DNA of 43,802 nt from an uncultured Parabacteroides sp. GTDB lineage: Bacteria > Bacteroidota > Bacteroidia > Bacteroidales > Tannerellaceae. The DNA lies in NCBI GenBank assembly GCA_944325335.1, contig CALUZR010000028.1, positions 1 to 43,802 on the forward strand. The letters are read 5' to 3'. Shown in pieces: positions 26,916-35,464 of the stretch. The translations under genes and the position numbers were made by a program. The first letter of the stretch is position 1; the number at the start of each line of letters is the position of its first letter. Under the pieces are notes generated by a model. That model was not told where the DNA came from, made no database searches, and was given only the letters and a program-made list of their open reading frames with translations.

Positions 26916-28319
26916 ATGGAACAATTCATTACAAACGATTTTATGCTGACCAACGAGCCAGCACGGGAATTATATCATGAGAGCGCGGCGCGAATGCCGA
27001 TCATTGATTACCATTGCCACTTGGATCCGAAGCAGATAGCGGAGAACCATCGGTTCAAGAACCTGTCTGAGGTATGGCTTGGGGGCGATCATTACAAATG
27101 GCGGGCGATGCGCGGGAATGGCATCCCGGAAGAATTCATCACGGGCAACCGTACGGATTACGAGAAATTCGAGAAATGGGCGGAGACGGTGCCCTACACC
27201 ATGCGCAATCCCTTGTATCATTGGACGCACTTGGAACTGAGCCGCATCTTTGGCATCGACAAACTCTTGAAGCCGGACACGGCGCGCGAGATTTACGACG
27301 CCTGCACCGCGATGCTGCAGACCGAGGAGTTCCGGGCCACGAAACTCATGGAGCGGTGCCACGTCGAGGTGGTCTGCACGACCGACGACCCGGCCGATTC
27401 GCTCTGCTATCATCAACAAATCCAAACGCAAGGACTGAAGACGAAAGTCTATCCCGCTTGGCGGCCGGACAAGGTCGTAGCAATGGAGCAAGCCGAGGCT
27501 TTCCGCGCTTATATCCAGAAGCTATCGGAGGCGGCCGGGATGGAAATTCGCACCTACGACGAGCTGTTGGAGGCACTCCGCCGGCGACATGATTTCTTCG
27601 CCTCGATGGGATGCCGCCTCTCCGACCATGGCATGGACAATTTCTATGCCGACGCGTACACCGAAGCAGAAGTGCGCACCATCTTCCGCAAAGTCATGGA
27701 GGGAAAAGAGGCGGACGAGACCGAAATCCGTAAGTACAAGAGCGCCATCCTTTATGAACTGGCCGTCATGGACTGGGAGAAGGGCTGGGCGCAACAATAC
27801 CATATCAGCGTCATCCGCAATAACAATACCCGCATGTTCCAAAAGCTGGGCGTGGATACGGGATTCGATGCTATCCTCGAGGTGAATTGCGCCGCGGCGG
27901 GACATAAGTTCCTCGACCGGCTGGACAAAGAGGGCAAACTGACGAAAACCATCCTCTATAGCCTCAACCCCAAGGATAACGAAGTGCTGGCGACGATGGC
28001 CTACACTTTCAACGAAGCGCCCGTCCCGGGCAAGATCCAGCTGGGCGCGGCGTGGTGGTTCCTCGACCAAGAAGACGGGATGCGGAAGCAGCTCAATGCC
28101 CTCTCCGCGCTGGGACTCCTCAGCCGCTTCATCGGGATGCTGACCGATTCGCGGAGCTTCCTCTCCTACCCGCGCCACGAGTATTTCCGCCGTATCCTTT
28201 GCAACCTCATCGGCGAGGACATTGAGGCGGGCAAACTCCCGCGGAGTGAAATGGACTTCCTCAAACAGATGGTAGCCGATATCAGTTATTATAACGCCAA
28301 GCGGTATTTCGGTTTCTAA
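26916..28319 (+). CDS. uxaC: glucuronate isomerase
   Basis: Isomerizes D-glucuronate to D-fructuronate (and galacturonate to tagaturonate). The 467-residue product starts with the family segment FITNDFMLTNEPARELYHESA. It carries the metal-site motif IIDYHCHLDPKQIAEN (about 27), WKMRA-like KWRAMRGNGI, the TDDPADS block (about 155), and LGAAWWFLDQEDGMRKQL near the end. First gene of a four-gene hexuronate operon, 13 bp before the transporter. Confidence 0.95.
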   Translation: MEQFITNDFMLTNEPARELYHESAARMPIIDYHCHLDPKQIAENHRFKNLSEVWLGGDHYKWRAMRGNGIPEEFITGNRTDYEKFEKWAETVPYTMRNPLYHWTHLELSRIFGIDKLLKPDTAREIYDACTAMLQTEEFRATKLMERCHVEVVCTTDDPADSLCYHQQIQTQGLKTKVYPAWRPDKVVAMEQAEAFRAYIQKLSEAAGMEIRTYDELLEALRRRHDFFASMGCRLSDHGMDNFYADAYTEAEVRTIFRKVMEGKEADETEIRKYKSAILYELAVMDWEKGWAQQYHISVIRNNNTRMFQKLGVDTGFDAILEVNCAAAGHKFLDRLDKEGKLTKTILYSLNPKDNEVLATMAYTFNEAPVPGKIQLGAAWWFLDQEDGMRKQLNALSALGLLSRFIGMLTDSRSFLSYPRHEYFRRILCNLIGEDIEAGKLPRSEMDFLKQMVADISYYNAKRYFGF

Positions 28320-28332
28320 ATACATATATAAT

Positions 28333-29754
28333 ATGGAAAAGATGACACACTACCGCTGGACCATCTGCGCGATGATGTTCCTCGCGCTGACGGTCAATTA
28401 CCTCGACCGCCAGGTGCTCTCCCTCACGTGGGACGAGTTCATCAAGCCCGAATTCCATTGGAACGAATGGCACTATGGCGTCATTACGGCCACGTTCTCG
28501 ATTGTCTATGCCATCGGGATGCTCTTTGCGGGGAATATTGTCGATAAATTAGGGAGCAAGAAAGGGTTCCTTTGGTCGATTGGGCTCTGGTCTTTGGGCG
28601 CTTGCCTCCATGCCTTCTGCGGCATCGCGACCGAGGCGGGCGTAGGGCTGGATAACCGCGCCGAACTGATAGCCGCCACGGGCGACTTGGCCGTCCTCAT
28701 CTCTACTCTCAGCATGTATTTCTTCCTGATTGCCCGTTGCATCCTGGCGATTGGTGAATCGGGCTACTTCCCGGCTGCCGTGAAGGTGACGGCCGAGTAT
28801 TTCCCCAAGCGCGACCGGGCGTATGCGACGGCGATCTTCAACGCCGGGGCGTCGATTGGCGCCCTGATCTCGCCGCTTAGTATTCCGCTTCTGGCGAAAC
28901 ACTTCGGGTGGGAGCTGGCGTTCGTTCTCATCGGTGCGCTGGGCTTCATTTGGATGGGATTCTGGGTGTTCATGTACACACCGCCCGCCCGGAGCAAGTT
29001 CGTAAACGAGGCCGAACTTCGTTATATTGAGCAAGACAAGCAACTGGAGGCCGACCTCCTGAAAGGGAAGCAGCAGAGCGAGAAGCAAATGCCCCTCCGC
29101 CAATGTTTCCGCTACCGGCAGACGTGGGCGTTCGTCCTCGGGAAGTTCTGCACCGACGGCGTATGGTGGTTTTTCCTCTTCTGGACACCCTCTTATCTGA
29201 ATACGCAATTCGGCATCAAGACTTCCGAAGGATTGGGAATGGCGCTGATCTTCACGCTCTATGCCATCACGATGCTCTCGCTCATCGGCGGGAAGTTGCC
29301 CACCATCTTCATCAACCGCACAGGCAGTAATCCCTATGCGGCGCGGATGCGGGCGATGTTGATTTTCGCCTTTGTCCCGTTGGTCGTCCTCTTGGCACAA
29401 CCGCTGGGGACGATTTCACCCTGGTTCCCGGTTATCCTCATCGGCTTGGGATGCGCCGCGCACCAATCCTGGTCGGCCAACATCATGACGACCGTGAGCG
29501 ACATGTTCCCCAAGAAAGCCATCGCCACGGTGACGGGCATCGGCGGCATGGCGGGTGGCGTCAGTTCGATGCTGATGCAAACCTGCGCCGGAAACCTCTT
29601 CGTCTACGCGGGCGAAACACAGCTGGAGTTCATGGGCTTCGTGGGCAAACCGGCGGGATATTTCATCATCTTCTGCATTTGCTCTGTCGCCTACCTCGTG
29701 GGCTGGATTATCATGAAGACGTTGGTTCCGAAATACAAATTAATCACGGATTAA
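28333..29754 (+). CDS. MFS hexuronate transporter
   Basis: A 473-residue inner-membrane permease of the major facilitator superfamily, anion:cation symporter type (ExuT/UxuT-like). Many hydrophobic segments are seen; the start YRWTICAMMFLALTVNYLDRQVLS and the loop GNIVDKLGSKKGFLWSIG match the family's TM1 and loop 2-3. ARCILAIGESGYFPAAVKVTAEYFPKRDRA is the TM4-loop signature. A longer insertion lies between TM3 and TM4 (about 95-120). Placement between uxaC and the SDR/uxuA genes points to glucuronate or galacturonate uptake. Confidence 0.88.
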   Translation: MEKMTHYRWTICAMMFLALTVNYLDRQVLSLTWDEFIKPEFHWNEWHYGVITATFSIVYAIGMLFAGNIVDKLGSKKGFLWSIGLWSLGACLHAFCGIATEAGVGLDNRAELIAATGDLAVLISTLSMYFFLIARCILAIGESGYFPAAVKVTAEYFPKRDRAYATAIFNAGASIGALISPLSIPLLAKHFGWELAFVLIGALGFIWMGFWVFMYTPPARSKFVNEAELRYIEQDKQLEADLLKGKQQSEKQMPLRQCFRYRQTWAFVLGKFCTDGVWWFFLFWTPSYLNTQFGIKTSEGLGMALIFTLYAITMLSLIGGKLPTIFINRTGSNPYAARMRAMLIFAFVPLVVLLAQPLGTISPWFPVILIGLGCAAHQSWSANIMTTVSDMFPKKAIATVTGIGGMAGGVSSMLMQTCAGNLFVYAGETQLEFMGFVGKPAGYFIIFCICSVAYLVGWIIMKTLVPKYKLITD

Positions 29755-29833
29755 CCCCCGAAAAGGTATTTCAAACCGAAAAGAGATTTCACTTTTAATA
29801 TCGGCAAAAGGATGGAAAACGAACTAAAATGGG

Positions 29834-30060
29834 ATTTCGGCCCCGAAATCGACTCTGATTTTGATTCAAAACCGGTTTTCGGCCCCGAAATCGACTCTGA
29901 TTTCAATTCAAAGTCCGTTTTCGGCCCCGAAAATGCCTCTGATTTCAATTCAAAGCCCGTTTTCGACCCCGAAAATGCCTCTGATTTCAAATCAGACCCT
30001 GTTTTCGGCCCCGAAATCGACTTCCGGAGCGGTCGGGAGTCCGTTTTCGGGGGCGAAATC
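29834..30060. repeat. dyad array C: six 42-bp units with alternating, covarying dyads
   Basis: The CCCCGAAA block recurs at 29841, 29883, 29925, 29967 and 30009, with a variant at 30051: exact 42-bp steps. Dyad type 1 is TTTCGG-CC-CCGAAA. Between copies lies type 2, centred about 21 bp away: CTGATTT-C-AAATCAG (29981-29995, perfect), and in unit 5 an unrelated GACTTCCG..CGGGAGTC (30019-30041) that keeps 7 of 8 pairs plus a G-T. It lies inside the hexuronate operon between the transporter and the SDR gene. The gap 29755-30125 has no credible gene. Confidence 0.85.
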
Positions 30061-30125
30061 CCATTTTCTCCCGTTTTCCATTTCATCGCATATACAGAAA
30101 CAATAAAAACAAACAGAAAAGAAAT

Positions 30126-30938
30126 ATGAAAAACTTATTCGACGTGACAGGACGGGTGATGGTTATCACCGGCGCGACGGGTATTTTGGGCCGCGCCATG
30201 GTACGCCACTTTGCCGAGCAAGGCGCATCCGTAGTCATTTTAGGCAGAAACGAGAAGGTAGGAAACGAACTGGCTGAAGAAGCGAAGGCCCAAGGCGGCG
30301 AGGCGGTTTTCCTTCCTACCAATGTGTTGGACAAAGCCGCATTGGAACAGAATTACGCTGACGTCATGGCGCGCTACGGGCGCATCGACGTGCTCATCAA
30401 TGGCGCGGGAGGCAACCAGGCCGGCGCGACGATTCCGCCCGACAAGACGCTGTTCGACCTCGATATTGAGGCGATGCGGCAGGTGGTGGACTTGAACCTT
30501 TTCGGGACGGTGCTCCCGACGATGGTCTTCGGTCGCGCGATGGCCACGCAGAAGCAAGGCTCCATTATCAACATCGCTTCAGAAGCCGCCCTTCGTCCCC
30601 TGACGCGCGTAGCCGGTTACGGGGCAGCCAAGGCGGCGGTCATTAATTTTACCCAATATCTCTGCGGCGAGATGGCGACGAAGTTCGGACCAGGCATCCG
30701 CGTGAATGCCATCGCTCCCGGCTTCTTCCTGACGGAGCAAAACCGGACGCTGCTCACCAATCCGGACGGCAGCCTGACGCCCCGCTCGGAAGCCATCCTG
30801 GCGCACACCCCGTTCAAGCGGTTCGGCGAACCGGAAGAGCTGCTCGGGACGTTGCAATGGCTTGCCAGCGATGCCTCGAAGTTCGTATCGGGCACACTGA
30901 CGGTGATTGATGGCGGATTTAATGCGTATTCGATTTAA
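30126..30938 (+). CDS. SDR-family D-mannonate oxidoreductase (fructuronate reductase)
   Basis: Predicted to reduce D-fructuronate to D-mannonate, between UxaC and UxuA. The 270-residue product is a classical short-chain dehydrogenase: cofactor motif TGATGILG (about 15), LINGAGG (about 90), and a Ser/Tyr/Lys catalytic set in IASEAALRPL and GYGAAKAA (about 163). It is not the long-chain UxuB type of enteric bacteria. Assignment rests on position: 13 bp before uxuA and downstream of uxaC and the transporter. Confidence 0.82.
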   Translation: MKNLFDVTGRVMVITGATGILGRAMVRHFAEQGASVVILGRNEKVGNELAEEAKAQGGEAVFLPTNVLDKAALEQNYADVMARYGRIDVLINGAGGNQAGATIPPDKTLFDLDIEAMRQVVDLNLFGTVLPTMVFGRAMATQKQGSIINIASEAALRPLTRVAGYGAAKAAVINFTQYLCGEMATKFGPGIRVNAIAPGFFLTEQNRTLLTNPDGSLTPRSEAILAHTPFKRFGEPEELLGTLQWLASDASKFVSGTLTVIDGGFNAYSI

Positions 30939-30951
30939 ATAATAAGCCATT

Positions 30952-32124
30952 ATGTATTTATGTAAACAATCATGGCGCTGGTACGGGCCGAACGACCCGG
31001 TCAGCTTGTGGGATATCCGACAAGCGGGGGCGACGGACATCGTCCATGCCCTGCACCATATCCCCAACGGAGAAATTTGGACAGTGGAAGAAATCCGGAA
31101 ACGGCAAGCGATGATCGCGGAAGCGGGACTGACGTGGAGCGTCGTCGAGAGCGTGCCCGTCCACGAGCACATCAAGACGCAGACCGGGGACTTCCAACGG
31201 TATATCGATAATTACAAACAAACATTGCGCAACCTCGCGGCGTGTGGCATCTTGTGCGTGACCTACAATTTCATGCCCGTACTGGACTGGACACGCACCG
31301 ATTTGGCCTATCAGCTGCCCGACGGCTCGCGCGCCCTGCGCTTCGAACGCGACGCGTTCCTCGCTTTCGACCTCTGTATCCTGAAACGCCCTGCGGCGCA
31401 AACGGAATACAGCGAAGCGGAGAAACAACGCGCCGAAGCACGCTTTGCGCGGATGGACGACGCGGAAAAGGAACAACTGACGCGCAACATCCTGGCTGGT
31501 CTGCCCGGCTCGGAAGAGAGCTTCACTCTTGCGCAATTCCAAGAAGCCCTGGACCGTTACCAAGACATCGATGCGGAGAAGCTGCGCGACAACTTGGTAT
31601 ATTTCTTGCAAGAGATTTGCCCGGTAGCCGACGAGGTGGGCGTCCAATTGGTCATCCATCCCGACGATCCGCCCTACCCTATACTGGGATTACCGCGCAT
31701 CCTCTCGACCGCCGACGATTTCCGCCAGCTCGTGGAACGCGTGCCGAACCCCTCGAACGGGCTTTGCCTCTGCACCGGTTCGTTGGGCGTGCGTGCCGAC
31801 AATGATTTAGTCTCCATGATGTATGAATTCGGAGACCGCATCAACTTCGTACACCTGCGGAGCACGCAGCGCGACGAAGCGGGCAATTTCTATGAAGCCA
31901 ACCACCTGGAAGGAAATGTGGATATGTATGGCATGATGAAGGCGCTGCTGGAAGTGGAGCAACGCAGGCAGACGTCGATCCCCGTGCGCCCCGACCATGG
32001 ACACCAGATGGTAGACGACCTCCGCAAACGGACCAATCCGGGCTATTCCTGCATTGGCCGGCTCCGCGGACTCGCCGAATTGCGCGGACTGGAGATGGGC
32101 ATTGCCCTGTCGCTGTTCAAGTAA
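30952..32124 (+). CDS. uxuA: mannonate dehydratase
   Basis: Dehydrates D-mannonate to 2-keto-3-deoxygluconate, the last step encoded here. The 390-residue TIM-barrel protein has the family start [31 protein letters not shown]. It also has [33 protein letters not shown] (about 235), CLCTGSLG and RPDHGHQM (about 345), which provide the metal-binding Cys and His residues. It ends the hexuronate operon. Genes for KDG kinase and aldolase are not in the window. Confidence 0.95.
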   Translation: MYLCKQSWRWYGPNDPVSLWDIRQAGATDIVHALHHIPNGEIWTVEEIRKRQAMIAEAGLTWSVVESVPVHEHIKTQTGDFQRYIDNYKQTLRNLAACGILCVTYNFMPVLDWTRTDLAYQLPDGSRALRFERDAFLAFDLCILKRPAAQTEYSEAEKQRAEARFARMDDAEKEQLTRNILAGLPGSEESFTLAQFQEALDRYQDIDAEKLRDNLVYFLQEICPVADEVGVQLVIHPDDPPYPILGLPRILSTADDFRQLVERVPNPSNGLCLCTGSLGVRADNDLVSMMYEFGDRINFVHLRSTQRDEAGNFYEANHLEGNVDMYGMMKALLEVEQRRQTSIPVRPDHGHQMVDDLRKRTNPGYSCIGRLRGLAELRGLEMGIALSLFK

Positions 32125-32130
32125 AAACGA

Positions 32131-32218
32131 TGGCACACAGATGCCACAGATAAAACAAGATGACCACGGATTTTCTTTTTCAATTTTAAAGAGAAATCTG
32201 TGGTCATCTGTGTGCCAT
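32131..32218. repeat. inverted repeat between convergent uxuA and pdxA
   Basis: The right arm (32194-32218) pairs with two left pieces: GGCACACAGATG (32132-32143) and GATGACCACGGATTT (32159-32173). An extra 15 bp of CCACAGAT-containing sequence bulges from the left arm. No T-run follows. It lies between the uxuA and pdxA stops and probably protects or ends both messages. Its word style (ACAGAT repeats) is like the inverted repeat at 8779-8903. Confidence 0.8.
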
Positions 32219-32229
32219 TCTTATCTCAA

Positions 32230-33333
32230 TTACAATACGCTCTCCTCTTCTTGCGTCAAGTCAAGCTTCTCGTCATCCTTTCCTTTCTCGAAATACTGTT
32301 TGCGGAGCGGATGCGCCGTGGCTTCTTTATAACGCTGGCGGTTGCGATACACATCCAATGCCGTATAGATTGCCTCGCGGAAGGAATCTTCGGAGGCCAA
32401 ATTCTTTCCAGCAATGTCATACGCCGTACCATGCGCTGGGGAAGTCCGCACGAAAGGCAACCCGGCGGTATAATTCACGCCATTGTCCATGGCCAATGCC
32501 TTAAACGGAGCCAATCCCTGGTCGTGATACATCGCCAACACGCCATCGAATTGTTCATACATCCGCGAGCCAAAGAATCCATCCGCCGGGAAAGGACCGA
32601 ACGACATCACGCCCCGGCGCTCCGCCTCGGCCATGGCTGGCTTGATGATCTCTTCCTCTTCCGTCCCGATCAATCCTTCATCGCCCGCATGCGGATTCAA
32701 CGCCAATACCGCAATGCGCGGCCGGCCCAAGGCAAAGTCCTGCTTCAACGATTGATTAAATATCTGCAACTTCGAGACGATCGCCTCCTTCGTCACTTGC
32801 GATGGAATTTCCGACACGGGAATATGCCCCGTCACCAGCGCCACGCGTAAGTTTCCCGACATCAAAATCATCAATGCCTTCCGACCCTCTCCGCAGCTCT
32901 GCTCCAAATATTCCGTGTGGCCAGGGAAATGGAACGATTCGCTCTGGATATTGTGCTTGTTGATAGGAGCCGTCACCAATACATCGATAGCGCCCTCCTT
33001 CAAATCTTTGACGGCAGCTTCCAAAGCCTTGAAGGCCGCCTGTCCCGCGATGGGCGTAGATTGCGTCAGCTCTACCTTGATTTCATCCTCCACGCAATTA
33101 ATCAGATTCAACCGGTTTACCCCCGCATCTTCCGCCTGCGTAATGATGTTCATATTGACCGCAGGCAAATCTAACGCTTTGCGATGATAAGCCGCTACCT
33201 TCGAAGAGCCATATATCACCGGAATGCACATCTCCGCCATGCGCATATCCTGAAACGTCTTTAGAATCACTTCATAACCGATTCCATTTATATCACCGTG
33301 GGTAATGCCCACCCTAATCATCTGTTCGCTCAT
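32230..33333 (-). CDS. pdxA: 4-hydroxythreonine-4-phosphate dehydrogenase
   Basis: Oxidizes 4-phosphohydroxy-L-threonine in the DXP-dependent route to pyridoxal phosphate. The 367-residue product opens with THGDINGIGYEVILKTF and has TAPINKHNIQ (about 122), FPGHTEYLEQ, VALVTGHIPVSEI, LALNPHAGDEGLIG (about 212), MYHDQGLAPFKAL and GLPFVRTSPAHGTAYDIAG (about 295), including the metal-binding histidines. A charged C-terminal tail ends in QEEESVL. It lies 9 bp after the DUF4837 gene, so they are probably cotranscribed. Confidence 0.96.
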   Translation of the reverse strand: MSEQMIRVGITHGDINGIGYEVILKTFQDMRMAEMCIPVIYGSSKVAAYHRKALDLPAVNMNIITQAEDAGVNRLNLINCVEDEIKVELTQSTPIAGQAAFKALEAAVKDLKEGAIDVLVTAPINKHNIQSESFHFPGHTEYLEQSCGEGRKALMILMSGNLRVALVTGHIPVSEIPSQVTKEAIVSKLQIFNQSLKQDFALGRPRIAVLALNPHAGDEGLIGTEEEEIIKPAMAEAERRGVMSFGPFPADGFFGSRMYEQFDGVLAMYHDQGLAPFKALAMDNGVNYTAGLPFVRTSPAHGTAYDIAGKNLASEDSFREAIYTALDVYRNRQRYKEATAHPLRKQYFEKGKDDEKLDLTQEEESVL

Positions 33334-33342
33334 ATTTCTTTC

Positions 33343-34374
33343 TTATTTTGTTGATTCTTTCGATTCTTCACCGGATGATGATGCCTCAAATTCTCCTGGT
33401 AAACGCAACGTAAACAAAGCCGCCTCCAAGCGACGGATGTAGTTCCGCTTGTTGGTCTCCGGCGCATAGACAAATCCTTCTACGACGACTACCCGCTGAT
33501 TCTCCTCGTCCAAGCGGATATGGCTGACGAACGGACCGCCCATCATATCGCCTACGACTTTCCACAAACCACGCATCACGCCGCAATATTTCCCGTTCAC
33601 CGTAATGGCCGAATACCCCACACCGGCGCGTGTCTCCGTCGCCATGTAGGAATTGGGGAACGAGCCCGGCAGGTTCGCTTTCATAACCGAGTCGCGCTTG
33701 GCCACCAAATACTCCGGCGTAAAGGTCTCTTTGCTGGTATAAGGGAATGTATAGACGACCATATCCATACGGCCCGTATTGGCATTGTTTGTCGTCCAGA
33801 AGAAATCCGTCGTGTCTTTGTAGGCTTCCATGTCTTCCGGAACTTTCAATTCGAGATTATGTTTCGTGCGCAATACATTCATCACAATCGAACTATAAGT
33901 ATCTTCCAACAAAGCCACCGCCCGATCCATTTCAATTTGAGAGAAGTAATCTGTCAAAACAGAAGGCTGTTCTGCCAAATAATCAACTACCGATTTATCA
34001 TTCGGCGCCTTCATTCGCAATACGACCTGGCTTGATGCCCAGGTATCCTTTTCCGTGCTTAACGATACTTTCGTATAAAGATCCGGATTGATATCGACTA
34101 TCAAAATATTTCGCACCAGTTTCAAGAAACCGCTGAACTCGCTCGGCTGCGTATATGAGACCTTCATGCAGGGTTCCGGTTGCGGAAGATAAGGAATCGG
34201 GGCCGAGAGGTTCTCGTTCACCGCTTCGCCCATCGCCCCTTGCCATTGCGCCAAATCCATCACGACCAATACTTCATAAGCGAATCCTACGGATCGCGTC
34301 ACTACGGGACCCGAATGGCATGCCGAAAGACATACAGCCATCACCAATCCCCAAACTGCTATTATTTTCTTCAT
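33343..34374 (-). CDS. DUF4837-type lipoprotein
   Basis: The 343-residue product has a lipoprotein signal (KKIIAVWGLVMAVCLSACHSG, Cys about 19). The body matches my recollection of the Bacteroidetes-only DUF4837 family: YEVLVVMDLAQWQGAMGEAV near the start and GLWKVVGDMMGGPFVSHIRLDE near the end. Its function is unknown to me. The frame is open to 34404, but the start was set at ATG 34374 because the longer start would lie inside the -7 element. It precedes pdxA by 9 bp. Confidence 0.75.
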   Translation of the reverse strand: MKKIIAVWGLVMAVCLSACHSGPVVTRSVGFAYEVLVVMDLAQWQGAMGEAVNENLSAPIPYLPQPEPCMKVSYTQPSEFSGFLKLVRNILIVDINPDLYTKVSLSTEKDTWASSQVVLRMKAPNDKSVVDYLAEQPSVLTDYFSQIEMDRAVALLEDTYSSIVMNVLRTKHNLELKVPEDMEAYKDTTDFFWTTNNANTGRMDMVVYTFPYTSKETFTPEYLVAKRDSVMKANLPGSFPNSYMATETRAGVGYSAITVNGKYCGVMRGLWKVVGDMMGGPFVSHIRLDEENQRVVVVEGFVYAPETNKRNYIRRLEAALFTLRLPGEFEASSSGEESKESTK

Positions 34375-34401
34375 AAATGAATCTTTACTTATTAAACCGC
34401 A

Positions 34402-34409
34402 CAAATATA
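34402..34409 (-). promoter_or_regulatory. -7 element for the DUF4837-pdxA genes
   Basis: TATATTTG on the minus strand fits TAnnTTTG. It lies between the rlmN stop and ATG 34374, which rules out the upstream in-frame start at 34404. Confidence 0.5.
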
Positions 34410-34410
34410 C

Positions 34411-35445
34411 TTATTTTCTTCGGGAATCCGCCTTCTTCGCCGTAGAAAGCATACCACAAGCTGCAAAAATATCTTCTCCGCGGGAGGCACGGATCGTACA
34501 AGTCACCCCATGTCCGTTCAAAATCGTTTGGAATTGCTCCATCTTTTCCACGTCGCTCGTCCGGAGCGGCACGTTCGGAATGGCATGGAAACGGATCAAA
34601 TTCACTCGGCAAGGAATTCCTTTCAGCAATTTCGCCAACGCATGGGCATGACGCGGACTATCGTTCAATCCTTTAAACGCAATGTATTCAAATGAGACGC
34701 GGCGCTGATGGGTGAAGTCGTATTGCCGCACCAAATCCAACACACTTTCTATCGGGAACGCCTTCTCGACTGGCATCAGCGAGAGGCGCTCGTCGGGAAA
34801 CGGAGAGTGCAGGCTGATGGCCAAGTGGCAATCGCTCTCGTCGAGGAAACGCCGCAAGCCCTTGGCTCCGATAGTCGACACCGTGATTCGCTTCGGGCTC
34901 CAGGCATAGCCGTAGGGTGCGGTCAGGATCTCCAATACCTTAAACAGTTCGTCGGTATTGTCCAGCGGTTCGCCCATACCCATGAAGACGATATTTGTCA
35001 GTCGGTCGTATTCCGGCAAGGCTTGTATCTGATTCAATATCTCGTTGGCGGAAAGGTTCTTCGTGAAGCCCTGTTTGCCGGTCATGCAGAAGAGGCAATT
35101 CATCTTGCAACCTACTTGCGAAGAGACGCAAAGCGTCGCCCGGTCCTCGGTCGGGATATAGACCGATTCCACGAAATTACCTGGACCCGCCGCATATAGA
35201 TACTTGATTGTACCATCTACCGATTTCTGAAAATCAACAGGAGACGCCATTCCCACTTCATACACTTCACTGAGCGCAGTCCGTTTGGCCGCCGCGATAT
35301 TCGTCATTTCGTCGATAGTCGATACCCGTTTCTTATACAACCAATCGGCCAACTGCTTGGTTGCATAACCTGGAAGTCCGACTTCGGCCGCTACGGCTTT
35401 CAGTTCGGGCAAGGTCATTCCCAATAAACGCTTCTTTTCTTCCAT
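34411..35445 (-). CDS. rlmN: 23S rRNA (adenine-C2503) methyltransferase / tRNA A37 methyltransferase
   Basis: Radical SAM enzyme that methylates C2 of A2503 in 23S rRNA. The 344-residue product has an N-terminal accessory domain (LPELKAVAAEVGLPGYATKQLADWLY), the cluster motif CKMNCLFCMTGKQGF (about 113-128; CxxxCxxC), GMGEPLDN, and the C-terminal catalytic cysteine region (ASRGEDIFAACGML). It lies 19 bp after the glycosyltransferase gene, probably in one transcript with lysA. Confidence 0.96.
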   Translation of the reverse strand: MEEKKRLLGMTLPELKAVAAEVGLPGYATKQLADWLYKKRVSTIDEMTNIAAAKRTALSEVYEVGMASPVDFQKSVDGTIKYLYAAGPGNFVESVYIPTEDRATLCVSSQVGCKMNCLFCMTGKQGFTKNLSANEILNQIQALPEYDRLTNIVFMGMGEPLDNTDELFKVLEILTAPYGYAWSPKRITVSTIGAKGLRRFLDESDCHLAISLHSPFPDERLSLMPVEKAFPIESVLDLVRQYDFTHQRRVSFEYIAFKGLNDSPRHAHALAKLLKGIPCRVNLIRFHAIPNVPLRTSDVEKMEQFQTILNGHGVTCTIRASRGEDIFAACGMLSTAKKADSRRK

Positions 35446-35464
35446 ATATATTCTTTTCCGCTAT

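Noticed and set aside
29751..30086. Small proteins with 14-residue repeats (both strands) over array C
   Set aside because: A 42-bp repeat automatically gives open frames with 14-residue repeats. Comparable arrays D and F use 41-bp steps that break every frame, so coding is not the conserved feature.
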